36,286 bases of DNA from Streptomyces atratus (GCF_014648655.1 NZ_BMRN01000052.1:1-36286); one strand, 5' to 3'. Positions 7,752-15,350 are shown, counted from the stretch's first letter. Notes: generated by a model from the letters alone, not told the origin. Translations and numbers: made by a program.

Positions 7752-7790
7752 GCAGGTCCTTGAGGCCACTCCCCCAAGGGGGTGACCTGC
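7752..7790. repeat. Nested hairpin between the two palindromic 15-mers
   Basis: An outer stem GCAGGTC (7752-7758) pairs with GACCTGC (7784-7790). Inside it CCCCC (7771-7775) pairs with GGGGG (7778-7782) around AA. The left side carries about 12 unpaired bases and the right side one. It lies in the gap between the IS4 remnant and the integrase remnant. It could be a terminator, a recombination-site structure or part of a small RNA. Confidence 0.5.
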
Positions 7791-7805
7791 GGGTTCTCTG
7801 GCAGC

Positions 7806-7820
7806 TCGCATCTGATGCGA
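7806..7820. repeat. Palindromic 15-mer, copy 2 (TCGCATC-T-GATGCGA)
   Basis: A perfect 7-bp inverted repeat around one central T. It matches the 15-mer at 7640-7654 in inverted orientation, with 166 bases between equivalent points. About 100 bases downstream the integrase-like remnant begins. The region 7600-7905 contains no gene I can support apart from these structures. Confidence 0.6.
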
Positions 7821-7905
7821 GTCACAGAGAGTGGCGGACCAGTGGGGTTCAACGGTTCGATACCAGGGGCGGCGAGAATGCTCCTGGTGGACGGGGTCAC
7901 TTTGC

Positions 7906-8062
7906 CGCGGGTCGGAGGAACAGGTCGTCACGGCGATGCTGACCGGGTTCGCCAATCAGCAGCTGGCGCGGAACCTGGCCCGCACGACCGTGAAAGGCCG
8001 GGAGAACGGGGGGAAGACGTTCACCGCGTACGTGAACACCTACCTGTGGGACGGGACGCTGG
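7906..8062 (+). pseudogene. Fragment of a tyrosine recombinase/integrase N-terminal domain
   Basis: About 50 codons read EEQVVTAMLTGFANQQLARN then LARTTVKGRENGGKTFTAYV and NTYLWDGT. This resembles the SAM-like core-binding domain found near the N-terminus of actinobacterial phage-type integrases and related site-specific recombinases. The catalytic R-H-R-Y domain is absent. The fragment ends exactly where the convergent oxygenase gene stops (8063), as if that gene block had been joined onto the integrase or the integrase cut by it. Identification is by resemblance only and is moderate. Confidence 0.5.
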
Positions 8063-9073
8063 TCAGCGGGCGAGTATGTGGCTGTCGTGGGGGCGGTGGT
8101 CGCGGGAGCGGCGCAGGTCGGTGGTGACGTAGGTGCGTTGCAGCCAGCGGTCTGCTCCGTCGTAACGGGGGTGGAAGGCGGTGCGGCCATGGACGGTGAC
8201 GCGGTTGTCGATGATGACCAGGTCGCCGGGTGTCAGGCGCAGGGTGCGGGCGGTCGCGTCGCAGGCGCGGCCGAATTCGGTCAGTGCCGCGGCGGCCCGA
8301 GGGGTGAGCGGGGTGGTGACGAGTTGGGCCATGCGTACGTCGGGATCCTCGACCGCTCCCGACAGCACCGGTCGGGGCTTGACATCGGGCTCGCTCGCGG
8401 CAGTGGCGGGGCCGAAGGAGGGTGGTGGTGTGGTGATGAACTCCGGTGCGAACAGGGCCTGGCGGCTGGCTGGGGTGAGAAGCGGCAGTGCTTGGCGGAT
8501 GCCGGCGATGCGCATGCCGGCGATCTGGTCGTGGTCGGCGCGCAGGCACAGGAAGATCACATAGTCGGGTGGGTGGGGGTGGAAGCCGTTCTCGGTGTGG
8601 AAGGACAGCGGCACCGATCCGGCGTTGCCGTGGAAGGTCTCCTGCCCGGGCACGGGCACGACGTCCTGCACGAGGGCGCCGGATTTCTCAGCCAGGTAGG
8701 CGAGAGGCTCGCCGAGCCCGCAGGCCACCATGGTGAGCACCGCGGCCGAGATGGTGGCCTGGCGCTGGACCGAGCCGGGTACGGTCGGTGTCGCGGGCAG
8801 GGCTGCCTGATCGACGGGCAGGCCGCCGATCAACAATGTGCCGTGCGGGCCGGAGTGCCTTCGAAACCGGCGCACCCCACAGCGCAGCGGGAACGGAAGG
8901 TCCTCCCAGGCGTCCCGGGCCCCTGCCACCCACTCGGGGTTGTCGACCTGGTCGTGACCGCCGCTGCACAGGGTGCGGGCCAGCCGCTCGCACGCGCCAG
9001 CATCGGCCGGGTCAAGTGCCCAGTCGGCGGCGACGGCAGAGCGTTGGGTGGTGCCGGGCGTCGTCTCGGGCAT
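8063..9073 (-). CDS. Fe(II)/2-oxoglutarate oxygenase, clavaminate synthase-like (TauD/TfdA superfamily)
   Basis: 336 aa. The iron-binding facial triad is visible as HTE (H159, E161) within PLSFHTENGFHPHPPDYVIF and H295 within IIDNRVTVHGRTAFHPRY. R313 (RWLQRTYV), 18 residues after the last His, is placed as the 2-oxoglutarate-binding Arg of VioC/AsnO-type enzymes. The 'HTEN.FHPHPPDYV..LCLR' context is that of the clavaminate synthase subfamily, whose members hydroxylate free L-amino acids such as Arg or Asn at C-beta. A ribosome site AGGAGA lies 6 bases before the ATG. It is last in a minus-strand series, 39 bp after an unrecognised gene. It may provide a beta-hydroxy amino acid for a peptide, but the substrate cannot be read. 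Confidence 0.85.
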   Translation of the reverse strand: MPETTPGTTQRSAVAADWALDPADAGACERLARTLCSGGHDQVDNPEWVAGARDAWEDLPFPLRCGVRRFRRHSGPHGTLLIGGLPVDQAALPATPTVPGSVQRQATISAAVLTMVACGLGEPLAYLAEKSGALVQDVVPVPGQETFHGNAGSVPLSFHTENGFHPHPPDYVIFLCLRADHDQIAGMRIAGIRQALPLLTPASRQALFAPEFITTPPPSFGPATAASEPDVKPRPVLSGAVEDPDVRMAQLVTTPLTPRAAAALTEFGRACDATARTLRLTPGDLVIIDNRVTVHGRTAFHPRYDGADRWLQRTYVTTDLRRSRDHRPHDSHILAR

Positions 9074-9112
9074 CAGGGTCTCCTGCCGGGGGTGGGTGGC
9101 GGACGCACGGAC

Positions 9113-10387
9113 TCACGAGTGGCGCAGGCCAGCCACGGCGTCGGCGATGTAGTGGTCCCCGAATCGGATCAGGGAGGCGTACTGGGCTGCGCGGCGATGG
9201 CGCATGTGCCGTAGTTCGGCGACGGCGTTGTCGGGGCCTTCTGGTTTCTGCGCGATGGAACGATGCAGATGCACCATCGAGTACGCGAGGGTGACGTGCC
9301 GTTCACCGTCCACGATGTCGGCTTCCAGGAGAGCGGCCCGTGCCTCGGCCAGCTCCGGGGCGCGGGCCGCCAGGTGCTCGTAGGAGTCGGGAACCACGGA
9401 CAGCAGGTCCTTCACCGCCGCCCGGAACAGCTTGTATCCGCGATGTTGGCGCCCGCTCAACGGGACGTCCACTGACGGAGGCGCCATGGTGTGGCGTATC
9501 GCCGCCATGTAGTAATCGGCCGGGACCGTACTGGCGTGGGTCATGGCCGCCGGGAAGCCTCGCACGTACACCGTCGCATCTGTCAGCCGCAGCAGAGCGG
9601 CATCGCCGTCGCCGTGCCGCAGGTGGCGGGCGGCGTCGGCCACGGCGACCGCGGCGCAGACGTTGAACAGGACATGGACCTGGTGCCCGATGAGCCACCG
9701 AGCACTCCACACACTCTCCAACGACGACCCTGCAGCAGGCTCGGGGACGGCCACCGGCGGTAAGGAGTCAGGGTCGGCGGCCGGCGCTGCGCCGGTGAGG
9801 TCGAGCACCGACTGCCGCATCCCGGCCGCCTCCAGCGCCAGGTCGGCACCCGACAGCGGAGCCTCACACAGGTCTTCCAGACCGCGGTGGACGACCAGGA
9901 CACCGTGCAGGGCGGCCTGCTGATCCGACAGCTCCCCTTCACGGACCCGGAAGAAGGACTGACTGGTCGACTCCGCCGGCAGTCCCTCACCGGCCACGGC
10001 CGGAGCCAGAGCCGACAGCGCGGCCACCAACTCACCAGCAGCCGCGGCGGCCTGCCGCAGCGCGATGGTCCGCTCGACAGGTCTGGCATGGGTCGCCAAC
10101 CCGGCCAGCACGCGCGCGGCGCGCTTCGCCTCGGCATCGACCCGCGGGCCCAGCACCGGGACGCACCGCCCGCCTCGTGGCTCACGGAAAACAGCGACAG
10201 CAGGATGACCGGCAACCGGCGATAAGCCCATGGTTGAAGTACTTCGCCAAGAACACTCCACACGAAACCCTGATCTGCAAGACCATTCCTGTGCGGTGCG
10301 CTGGAGTTGGCCGGCGAGGTCCGCGGCGACGGGCCCGGCATGCCCCGCGGACTCCGGTCCGAGGTCCGTACTGGTGAGCTCGCGCAT
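9113..10387 (-). CDS. Unrecognised 424-aa mainly helical protein
   Basis: I do not recognise a family. The start ATG (10387-10385) overlaps the PIG-L stop as TGATG, suggesting translational coupling, and the gene precedes the 2OG oxygenase by 39 bp. From about residue 75 on, the sequence is Ala/Leu/Glu-rich and predicted helical by eye. It contains distinctive pieces such as WSARWLIGHQVHVLFNVC, PADYYMAAIRHTMAPPSVDV and LSGRQHRGYKLFRAAVKDLL. No signal peptide, clear membrane helix, CxxC or P-loop is seen. The first 70 codons are less convincing: bases 10190-10300 are locally AT-richer and another frame also looks coding there, so a frameshift or a later start (near RVDAEAKRAARVLAG) is possible. 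His residues in the C-terminal half could bind metal, but this is speculation. Confidence 0.6.
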   Translation of the reverse strand: MRELTSTDLGPESAGHAGPVAADLAGQLQRTAQEWSCRSGFRVECSWRSTSTMGLSPVAGHPAVAVFREPRGGRCVPVLGPRVDAEAKRAARVLAGLATHARPVERTIALRQAAAAAGELVAALSALAPAVAGEGLPAESTSQSFFRVREGELSDQQAALHGVLVVHRGLEDLCEAPLSGADLALEAAGMRQSVLDLTGAAPAADPDSLPPVAVPEPAAGSSLESVWSARWLIGHQVHVLFNVCAAVAVADAARHLRHGDGDAALLRLTDATVYVRGFPAAMTHASTVPADYYMAAIRHTMAPPSVDVPLSGRQHRGYKLFRAAVKDLLSVVPDSYEHLAARAPELAEARAALLEADIVDGERHVTLAYSMVHLHRSIAQKPEGPDNAVAELRHMRHRRAAQYASLIRFGDHYIADAVAGLRHS

Positions 10388-11121
10388 CAGGTGGTGAGCC
10401 GATGCGGGTCGCCCGGGACCGGCCCGGGCGTGAGCCGTGTGAAGTACTCGGTTCGGATGATCTTGTGGCGGGTCTCGGCAGGTCTCGGCGGGCAGGCGGG
10501 CGAGGATGCCGGGCAGGGAGCGCTCGCGGGCGACTTCGCCTTGGTGCGCGAGGATCGCGCGCCACTGGGTTACGTCCGCGACCGTGGTGACGTACTCGTC
10601 CGGGATGCAATGCACGCTTTTTCCGACATCCGTCAGCAGCGGTGCCAGTTCGCCGACGCCGCTGTCGGGGTGGGTGGCCACGTACAGGGCTTGGGGCTGC
10701 CAGGGGTCTCCGGCTTCCGGGTAGAGGCGCGGGAGGCCTGCGGCTTCGCAGGCGAGGAGGGTGATCTGGTGGGTGCGGCGGTGGTCCGGGTGGCCTGTCA
10801 TCTGGCCGAGTACGTCGTGGGTGGTGACGATGTCAGGTCGGAAGCTCCGCAGGTGGTGGACGAGCCGGGCGACGGTCTCGTCGAGCGGCGCGTCGATGAG
10901 ACGCGGCCGGCCGGGAGCAGAGGGGGGGTGCGTGCGTCGGCATAGCCGAGCATGCGCGGCTTACCGGCGCCGAGTTCGTTCAGGGCGTCGGCGAGGTGGG
11001 CCGCGCTGGGACCGTCTGCGGCCCAGGTGGTGGTGACGACCGCGGTGCGGGCCCCCGCGGCGGCGTGCTGGGCGAGTACGCCGCCGGCGAGCAGGGACTC
11101 GTCGTCGGGATGTGCGAACAC
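10387..11121 (-). pseudogene. PIG-L/LmbE-family deacetylase with two compensating frameshifts
   Basis: Frame 1 begins FAHPDDESLLAGGVLAQHAA, with the Zn-binding AHPDDE motif of N-acetylglucosaminyl-PI/LmbE deacetylases, and runs to GYADARTPP. At a G7 run (10922-10928; C7 in the coding strand) one C appears to be missing. The correct continuation (APLDETVARLVHHLRSFRPD, then GHPDHRRTHQITLLACEAAG, with the second HPDH motif) is in another frame. A 10-bp tandem duplication (10471-10490) shifts the frame again, and the tail reads ETRHKIIRTEYFTRLTPGP to a stop at 10387. The net change is +9, so both ends are in one frame but about 145 codons between are not. Start uncertain: GTG at 11121 is the first codon before FAHPDDE. 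Sequencing error at the C7 run is possible. Confidence 0.8.
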
Positions 11122-11124
11122 GCT

Positions 11125-11222
11125 GGGCGCGAAGCAGTCCGATGTCGTAGCCCGTGGGCATGCGACCCCATCCTTCCCAGTCGAGGATGACCAGTCCCGG
11201 GCCGGTGAGGTTGGCCCGGTGC
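11125..11222 (-). pseudogene. Short fragment of an aminoglycoside-phosphotransferase-like kinase
   Basis: About 32 codons read LHRANLTGPGLVILDWEGWG then RMPTGYDIGLLRAQ. The pattern is that of the catalytic HxDLTxxN...LDWE segment of APH/choline-kinase-like proteins. Here the 'HGD' is degraded to 'HRA', while the metal-binding 'DWE' survives. It sits between an MFS fragment and the PIG-L start, so a deletion probably fused three unrelated genes. Too short to act alone. Confidence 0.45.
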
Positions 11223-11224
11223 AG

Positions 11225-11718
11225 GCGCGGTCAGCGCGGCGCCGAGGTTGCTTCCGCCGGTAGCGGCGATGGCGAAAACGGCTCCGATGCGGCTGTTGCT
11301 CCGCTGGATCAACGAGCGGTCGACCAATGAGGGCAGGTAGCTGATCGCCGCGGCGTCATGCAGCACTCCCGCGGAGCCCTGGACTGCGGCCACCACCATG
11401 AGCTGTCCCAGCGTCAGAGTCCCGAACGCGGCAGTCAGCGGGAGCGTGGCCACCACCGCGGCGGCGACCAGATCACCGACGATCATCTGACGGCGCTTGG
11501 AGTCCGGTCCGCCAGTGCACCGGCATGCAGAGCGAACAAGGCTGCCGGCACATGTCCGAGAAGGGCGAGCCAGGCGACTTGCCCCGCGGTCGCGTCCAGT
11601 TCGACCACCGCGAGAACAGGAACAACGACCTGGCTGACGGAACTGCCGGCCACTCTCGAGGCCTGCCCCCGTCAGATGACGCCGGAAGTTCCGATGCCGC
11701 CATAGCGAGCCCCGCTCA
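11225..11718 (-). pseudogene. N-terminal half of an MFS transporter, frameshifted
   Basis: Three successive minus-strand frames give one MFS-like protein. The first reads SLWRHRNFRRHLTG (start region), the second SSVSQVVVPVLAVVELDATA and AWLALLGHVPAALFALHAGA to LADRTP, and the third MIVGDLVAAAVVATLPLTAA to SLVDRSLIQRSNSRIGAVFA. The last stretch (DRSLIQRSNSRIGA) is typical of actinobacterial drug-efflux MFS proteins. Frameshifts lie near 11655 and 11490. The C-terminal half is gone, replaced at about 11222 by a kinase fragment. It lies just downstream of the intact APH-fold kinase gene and was probably once in the same operon. Confidence 0.7.
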
Positions 11719-11739
11719 GCCGATGGGGCCGCGCCGGAT

Positions 11740-12780
11740 TCAGGCGAGGACATCACGCAGCACCTCCTCGGCCTCCTCCAGGTGCTCACGCAGCACAGCA
11801 ACAGTCTGATGCCGGGCATACCCGTAGGTCTCCAAGGACGGCGACACGGCTGCTGGATCATCCAGCGGCTCGGCCAATGGGTACACGGAGCACCCCAGGT
11901 AGCCGGCCGCCACCCGCACGACCGCCCTCAGGTCGGCGTCGGACAGCGTGGGGTTCGCCGCCCGGTAGGCGCTCACTGACCGGGCCGGCTCGTCCGGCCA
12001 ACTCGGGTTGCCCAGTACGGTGCGCGGGTCCGACGCGAGCCGCCCCAGCTCCCATACCGGGCTGCGCAGCCCGGGAGGCCGGAAGTCGATCACCGCCGCC
12101 ACCCGCCCCTGCCGAAGGAGCAGGTTCGGGGTGGACAGGTCACCGTGGACGACCTGGGCCGTCATCTGCTGCGGCAGCGCTTCCAGCATGGCCGCGAGGC
12201 CGGGCAGTGCGGCAAGCCGTTCGTGGGCCGCCTCCAGCGCCCACTGCGCGAACCCAGTGCGTGGCGGCCGTGCCTCGTAGCGGGCGATCAGCTCATGCAG
12301 CGTTTGGCGGGCAACGGATACGTCGACGACCTGAGCGGCCGGAACAAGGCGCGGAGACCCGGCCGGATGCCGGGCCAGTCCCCGGTGCAGCCGGCCGACA
12401 ACCTCTCCCACCACAGGCCACCGCTCACCACGAAGTCCACCCTCAGCAGTCTGCGCCTCCTCGATGTACACCGAGACGGACAGGGACAGTCCACCCCGCG
12501 ACGCGACAAGCCCACCGCTGAGCGTGCGCTGCACCCGGGCAACCGGCACCCCCGCACGACCAGCGAACTCGGAAGCCTCCAGCGCCCGCTGCTCCGCGGC
12601 CACATCCGTGCCCGGCCGGTACACCTTCACGAACCAGCGCCTGTCCTCGGTGTCCCGGACCACGTAGTTGCGGGTGTCCGTGCCCGCCGGGCCTTGCCTG
12701 ACCTCGCAGGGGACGATCGCGTACGCCAGCGGCACAAGCCCGGCGACCGCGCCGATACCGGCCTGCGGATCCGGCCTCAC
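11740..12780 (-). CDS. APH-family (aminoglycoside/choline kinase-fold) phosphotransferase
   Basis: 346 aa. Kinase-fold elements are visible: a lysine-bearing strand DRRWFVKVYRPG (K52), the catalytic loop VVHGDLSTPNLLL (H212, D214, N219) and the metal-binding VIDF (D232). Members phosphorylate small hydroxyl or amine-bearing molecules, and some are peptide or antibiotic tailoring kinases or self-resistance enzymes. The GTG start (12780) overlaps the ABC transporter's TGA as GTGA, so the two are translationally coupled. This makes a role in making, protecting against or exporting the same product likely. No close functional assignment can be made from sequence alone. An alternative is a homoserine-kinase-like metabolic enzyme. 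Confidence 0.82.
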   Translation of the reverse strand: MRPDPQAGIGAVAGLVPLAYAIVPCEVRQGPAGTDTRNYVVRDTEDRRWFVKVYRPGTDVAAEQRALEASEFAGRAGVPVARVQRTLSGGLVASRGGLSLSVSVYIEEAQTAEGGLRGERWPVVGEVVGRLHRGLARHPAGSPRLVPAAQVVDVSVARQTLHELIARYEARPPRTGFAQWALEAAHERLAALPGLAAMLEALPQQMTAQVVHGDLSTPNLLLRQGRVAAVIDFRPPGLRSPVWELGRLASDPRTVLGNPSWPDEPARSVSAYRAANPTLSDADLRAVVRVAAGYLGCSVYPLAEPLDDPAAVSPSLETYGYARHQTVAVLREHLEEAEEVLRDVLA

Positions 12781-14783
12781 ACACCCTCCCCGGCAGGCTG
12801 CTTGTCGTCCTTCACGCCGCTGCTCTGGGCGGGGACCGTGGGGTGGTAGGCACGGGACTGCAGCAGATACGCGTCCCGGAACGCTCCCGTACCTGTCACC
12901 GGGTCCATGAGCTCCTCGAACGTCCCGGACTCGGCGACACGTCCCTGGTCGAGGACATAGATCAGGTCGGCGTGGCGTACCGAGTGCAGCCGGTGCGTGA
13001 TCAGGATGACCGTCTGGCCCTGGCCGGCAAGATCACGGATCTGGTCGAAGACCCGCTGCTCGGCGACCGCGTCCAGCGCACTGGTGGGTTCGTCCACGAT
13101 CAGCACCTCGGCGTTTCGGAGCCGGGCCCGGGCGATCCCCAGGCGCTGCCACTGCCCGCCGGAGATCTGATGCCCGCCCCGGTACCCACGGGCCAGCAGC
13201 GTCGACAGACCCCGCGGCAGCTTGGCCAGGACCTCATCGGCGCCCGCATATGCGGCCGCAGCCTCAACGGCGGTGTCGTCCATCGGCCCGGTGGAGCGGC
13301 CGATGCCGATATTGACCCGCGCGGTGAACGGCCACCTGTAGAAGTCCTGGGCCACCATGGCAACCCGCCCGAAGATCTGGGACCGGTCCGCCTCGGCAGT
13401 GTCGACGTCGCCCCACAGGACCCGTCCGCCTCCCGGATCCGGCTGGTAGAGGCCGCACAGCAGCTTCACGAGCGTCGACTTGCCGCTGCCGTTGCTCCCC
13501 ACGAGCGCGACGATCTTTCCTGCCGGAATGGTGACGTCGACATCCCGCAAGGAGGGCTCCGGCGTGGTGCTGCCGGGGTAGGTGAAGGTGACCTTCTCGA
13601 AGCGGATCCCCTCCACCCGCTCCGGCAGGTCGAGCCCGGTTGTGGGGATGGCCCGGTCGGTGGCCTCCACGCACAGCTTCTCGAAGTCGGCGACGAACAA
13701 TGCCTCTTGGTGCAGGTCAGTGATCTGCAGCACGAGCTGGTCAAGGCTTGCCGAGCCGGTGCGGATCGCCAGCACCGCAGTGCCGGCCACCGCGAGTTCC
13801 ATCCCCCCGGTCCACAGCAGCACACCCAGCACTCCGTAGGTGAAGATCGTCGCCAGGCCCGTGGCACCATCGGCGAGAAGCCCCTTGCGCGCGGCCTCGC
13901 GGGCCAGGCGGGTCTGCTCACGCTCACTCGTCTGCGCCATGCCGCGGAAGTGGGTCAGCAGGAACGGGCCGACATCGTGGACCCGGACCTCTGCGGCTGC
14001 CTGCTGGTCGATCAGCAGCCGCCCCAGCAACTGCCCGGCCCGGGCATGCTGTACGAACTGATGAAAGGAGACGTAGCGCATCTTCGCGATCGTCAGCGAA
14101 CTCCACGCGCTCGGCAGCGTCATTGCCACCAGCAACGGCAAAAGCGCCACGTGCAGAACAGTCAGCACACCCGCCGCAGCGACCAGGGAGATCAGCGAGT
14201 TGAGAACCGCGGTGCAGTACTTCACCATCCGCCGTGCCGAGTCAGCCCCGTAGCCGGCAGAATCCAGCAACCGATGGAACTCATCGTCCTCGATCGCGGA
14301 CAGCTCCACCCGGGCCACCAGCGACAGATACCGCTCGGTCGCCACACGCTGCACCTTCGGCTCCAGCCCACCAGTCGCCGAAGTCGACGCCGACCGCAGC
14401 AACGACCCGATCACCCCTGTGACGGCGACAGCGGACAAGGCCGGCACAGCCCGGTCCAGCCGCTCGACCGTCGAACCACCGGCCAGCAGATGCCCCAGGA
14501 CCACGTTGACAGCAACCAGACCGACAGCCTGCGCAATGCCCCGGCCCAACTCGGCCATCCACACAGTACGCAGCGCCCGCGCATCAGCCTGGTGCGCCAG
14601 CCGGACAGCGATGGCGACCAGCTTCGGCAACGTACGCGCCATCGCCCACAGATCGAGCGCGAGCCACGCCCCCTGATGCCGGTTCCAGCCGATGTCGTAT
14701 GCCAACTCCCCGCCAAACAGAAGGCGTTCGGAATCCGAGACCTCGGCGCCGGCCTTCGTCTGGTCAACGGACTCCTCACTCAT
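12777..14783 (-). CDS. ABC transporter, fused membrane and ATPase domains (peptide exporter type)
   Basis: 668 aa, a half-transporter that should act as a dimer in the membrane. The N-terminal half has hydrophobic helices (around residues 85-105, 115-130, 195-230 and 310-345), forming a type 1 exporter membrane domain, though weakly conserved. The C-terminal ATPase has Walker A GSNGSGKST (about 429-437), signature ISGGQWQRLGIARA, Walker B VLIVDEPTSALD and the switch His in LITHR. The ATG at 14783 is chosen over a GTG nine bases upstream because GAGGTG lies six bases before it. It overlaps the 47-codon ORF upstream by ATGA and the kinase downstream by GTGA. The arrangement suggests export of a small peptide or modified product. 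Confidence 0.9.
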   Translation of the reverse strand: MSEESVDQTKAGAEVSDSERLLFGGELAYDIGWNRHQGAWLALDLWAMARTLPKLVAIAVRLAHQADARALRTVWMAELGRGIAQAVGLVAVNVVLGHLLAGGSTVERLDRAVPALSAVAVTGVIGSLLRSASTSATGGLEPKVQRVATERYLSLVARVELSAIEDDEFHRLLDSAGYGADSARRMVKYCTAVLNSLISLVAAAGVLTVLHVALLPLLVAMTLPSAWSSLTIAKMRYVSFHQFVQHARAGQLLGRLLIDQQAAAEVRVHDVGPFLLTHFRGMAQTSEREQTRLAREAARKGLLADGATGLATIFTYGVLGVLLWTGGMELAVAGTAVLAIRTGSASLDQLVLQITDLHQEALFVADFEKLCVEATDRAIPTTGLDLPERVEGIRFEKVTFTYPGSTTPEPSLRDVDVTIPAGKIVALVGSNGSGKSTLVKLLCGLYQPDPGGGRVLWGDVDTAEADRSQIFGRVAMVAQDFYRWPFTARVNIGIGRSTGPMDDTAVEAAAAYAGADEVLAKLPRGLSTLLARGYRGGHQISGGQWQRLGIARARLRNAEVLIVDEPTSALDAVAEQRVFDQIRDLAGQGQTVILITHRLHSVRHADLIYVLDQGRVAESGTFEELMDPVTGTGAFRDAYLLQSRAYHPTVPAQSSGVKDDKQPAGEGV

Positions 14784-14923
14784 GCCCTCCACCTCGTATC
14801 CGGGCGTGCAGAACGGCGGCCGAAGGTGTCAACCTGCTGCACCCCGGGGGTGGGAAGAGCCGGGATGGACCGCTGTCGTTCGAATCCGAGGGGTTGATGC
14901 GCGGGGGCGGGTACAGGATTCAT
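14780..14923 (-). CDS. Putative 47-aa peptide coupled to the ABC exporter (candidate RiPP precursor)
   Basis: A short gene too small for usual gene calling. It has a strong ribosome site (GGAGGA six bases before the ATG at 14923), and its stop overlaps the ABC transporter start as ATGA. The peptide begins MNPVPAPAHQPLGFERQRSI, continues PALPTPGVQQVDTFG and ends RRSARPDTRWRA. It is Pro- and Arg-rich, has no Cys, and has no signal peptide or membrane helix. I do not recognise a known precursor family. Position before an exporter and a kinase, small size, and a possible leader (LGFERQRSIPALP) and tail fit a ribosomally made peptide substrate. It could also be only a leader ORF that couples translation. 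The function is inference. Confidence 0.5.
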   Translation of the reverse strand: MNPVPAPAHQPLGFERQRSIPALPTPGVQQVDTFGRRSARPDTRWRA

Positions 14924-15350
14924 CTTGTCCTCCAGCGGTTCATCGAATGGCACGGGTGCTCTAGAAACTGGGCTTTTGGCTCGCCGTAACGGGTGGCGGC
15001 GGGGGGATTGTGGGACGCCTGTACGAATGTCGAGGCTGATGCCAGGCGCCGTGGGGCGGGTCTTTTGAAACGCCTTCGTTCGAGGGATGGTCGCCCGTTC
15101 GGCGGCCTCTTCCGAGGGTTTCCGGCCAACCTGAAACCCTGGCCGCCCCGTGCAGTAACTGCGCACCGACGGCGCGCGCCGCACGGAGCCACGGCGGCAG
15201 CAATGGCCCGATTCCACGCGGCCGCATCCTCGCCGCCGAGCCGGCGTGCCAGGCTGCCACCCATCGCGGCGCTCCCACCCGCCCTCTTGCGCCCTTGCGG
15301 TGCGGCGATGCGCGTCCACCACCCCGACACCGTGACAGCGAGGAATCCCC
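14924..15350. other. Divergent intergenic region, no gene recognised
   Basis: About 430 bases separate the minus-strand peptide/ABC operon from the plus-strand GFA gene and must hold both promoters. Minus-strand frames stay open across it, but their translations are Arg/Pro/Gly-rich and look like GC-driven shadows. No clear -10/-35 pair, palindrome or RNA structure stood out by eye. GGAGGA close to 14930 serves the peptide gene and AGGA at 15341-15344 serves the GFA gene. Confidence 0.5.

Noticed and set aside
7845..7870. GGTTCGATACC near the integrase remnant, like a tRNA 3' end attachment site
   Set aside because: Only two or three stem pairs form and no acceptor stem follows, so neither a tRNA nor an att site can be supported.
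14870..14895. GTTCGAATC resembling a tRNA T-loop
   Set aside because: No flanking T-stem, acceptor stem or anticodon arm; it lies inside the small peptide gene.
12843..14897. Long plus-strand frame opposite the minus-strand ABC transporter
   Set aside because: The ABC frame has Walker A, signature, Walker B and coupling overlaps; the opposite frame has no domain.
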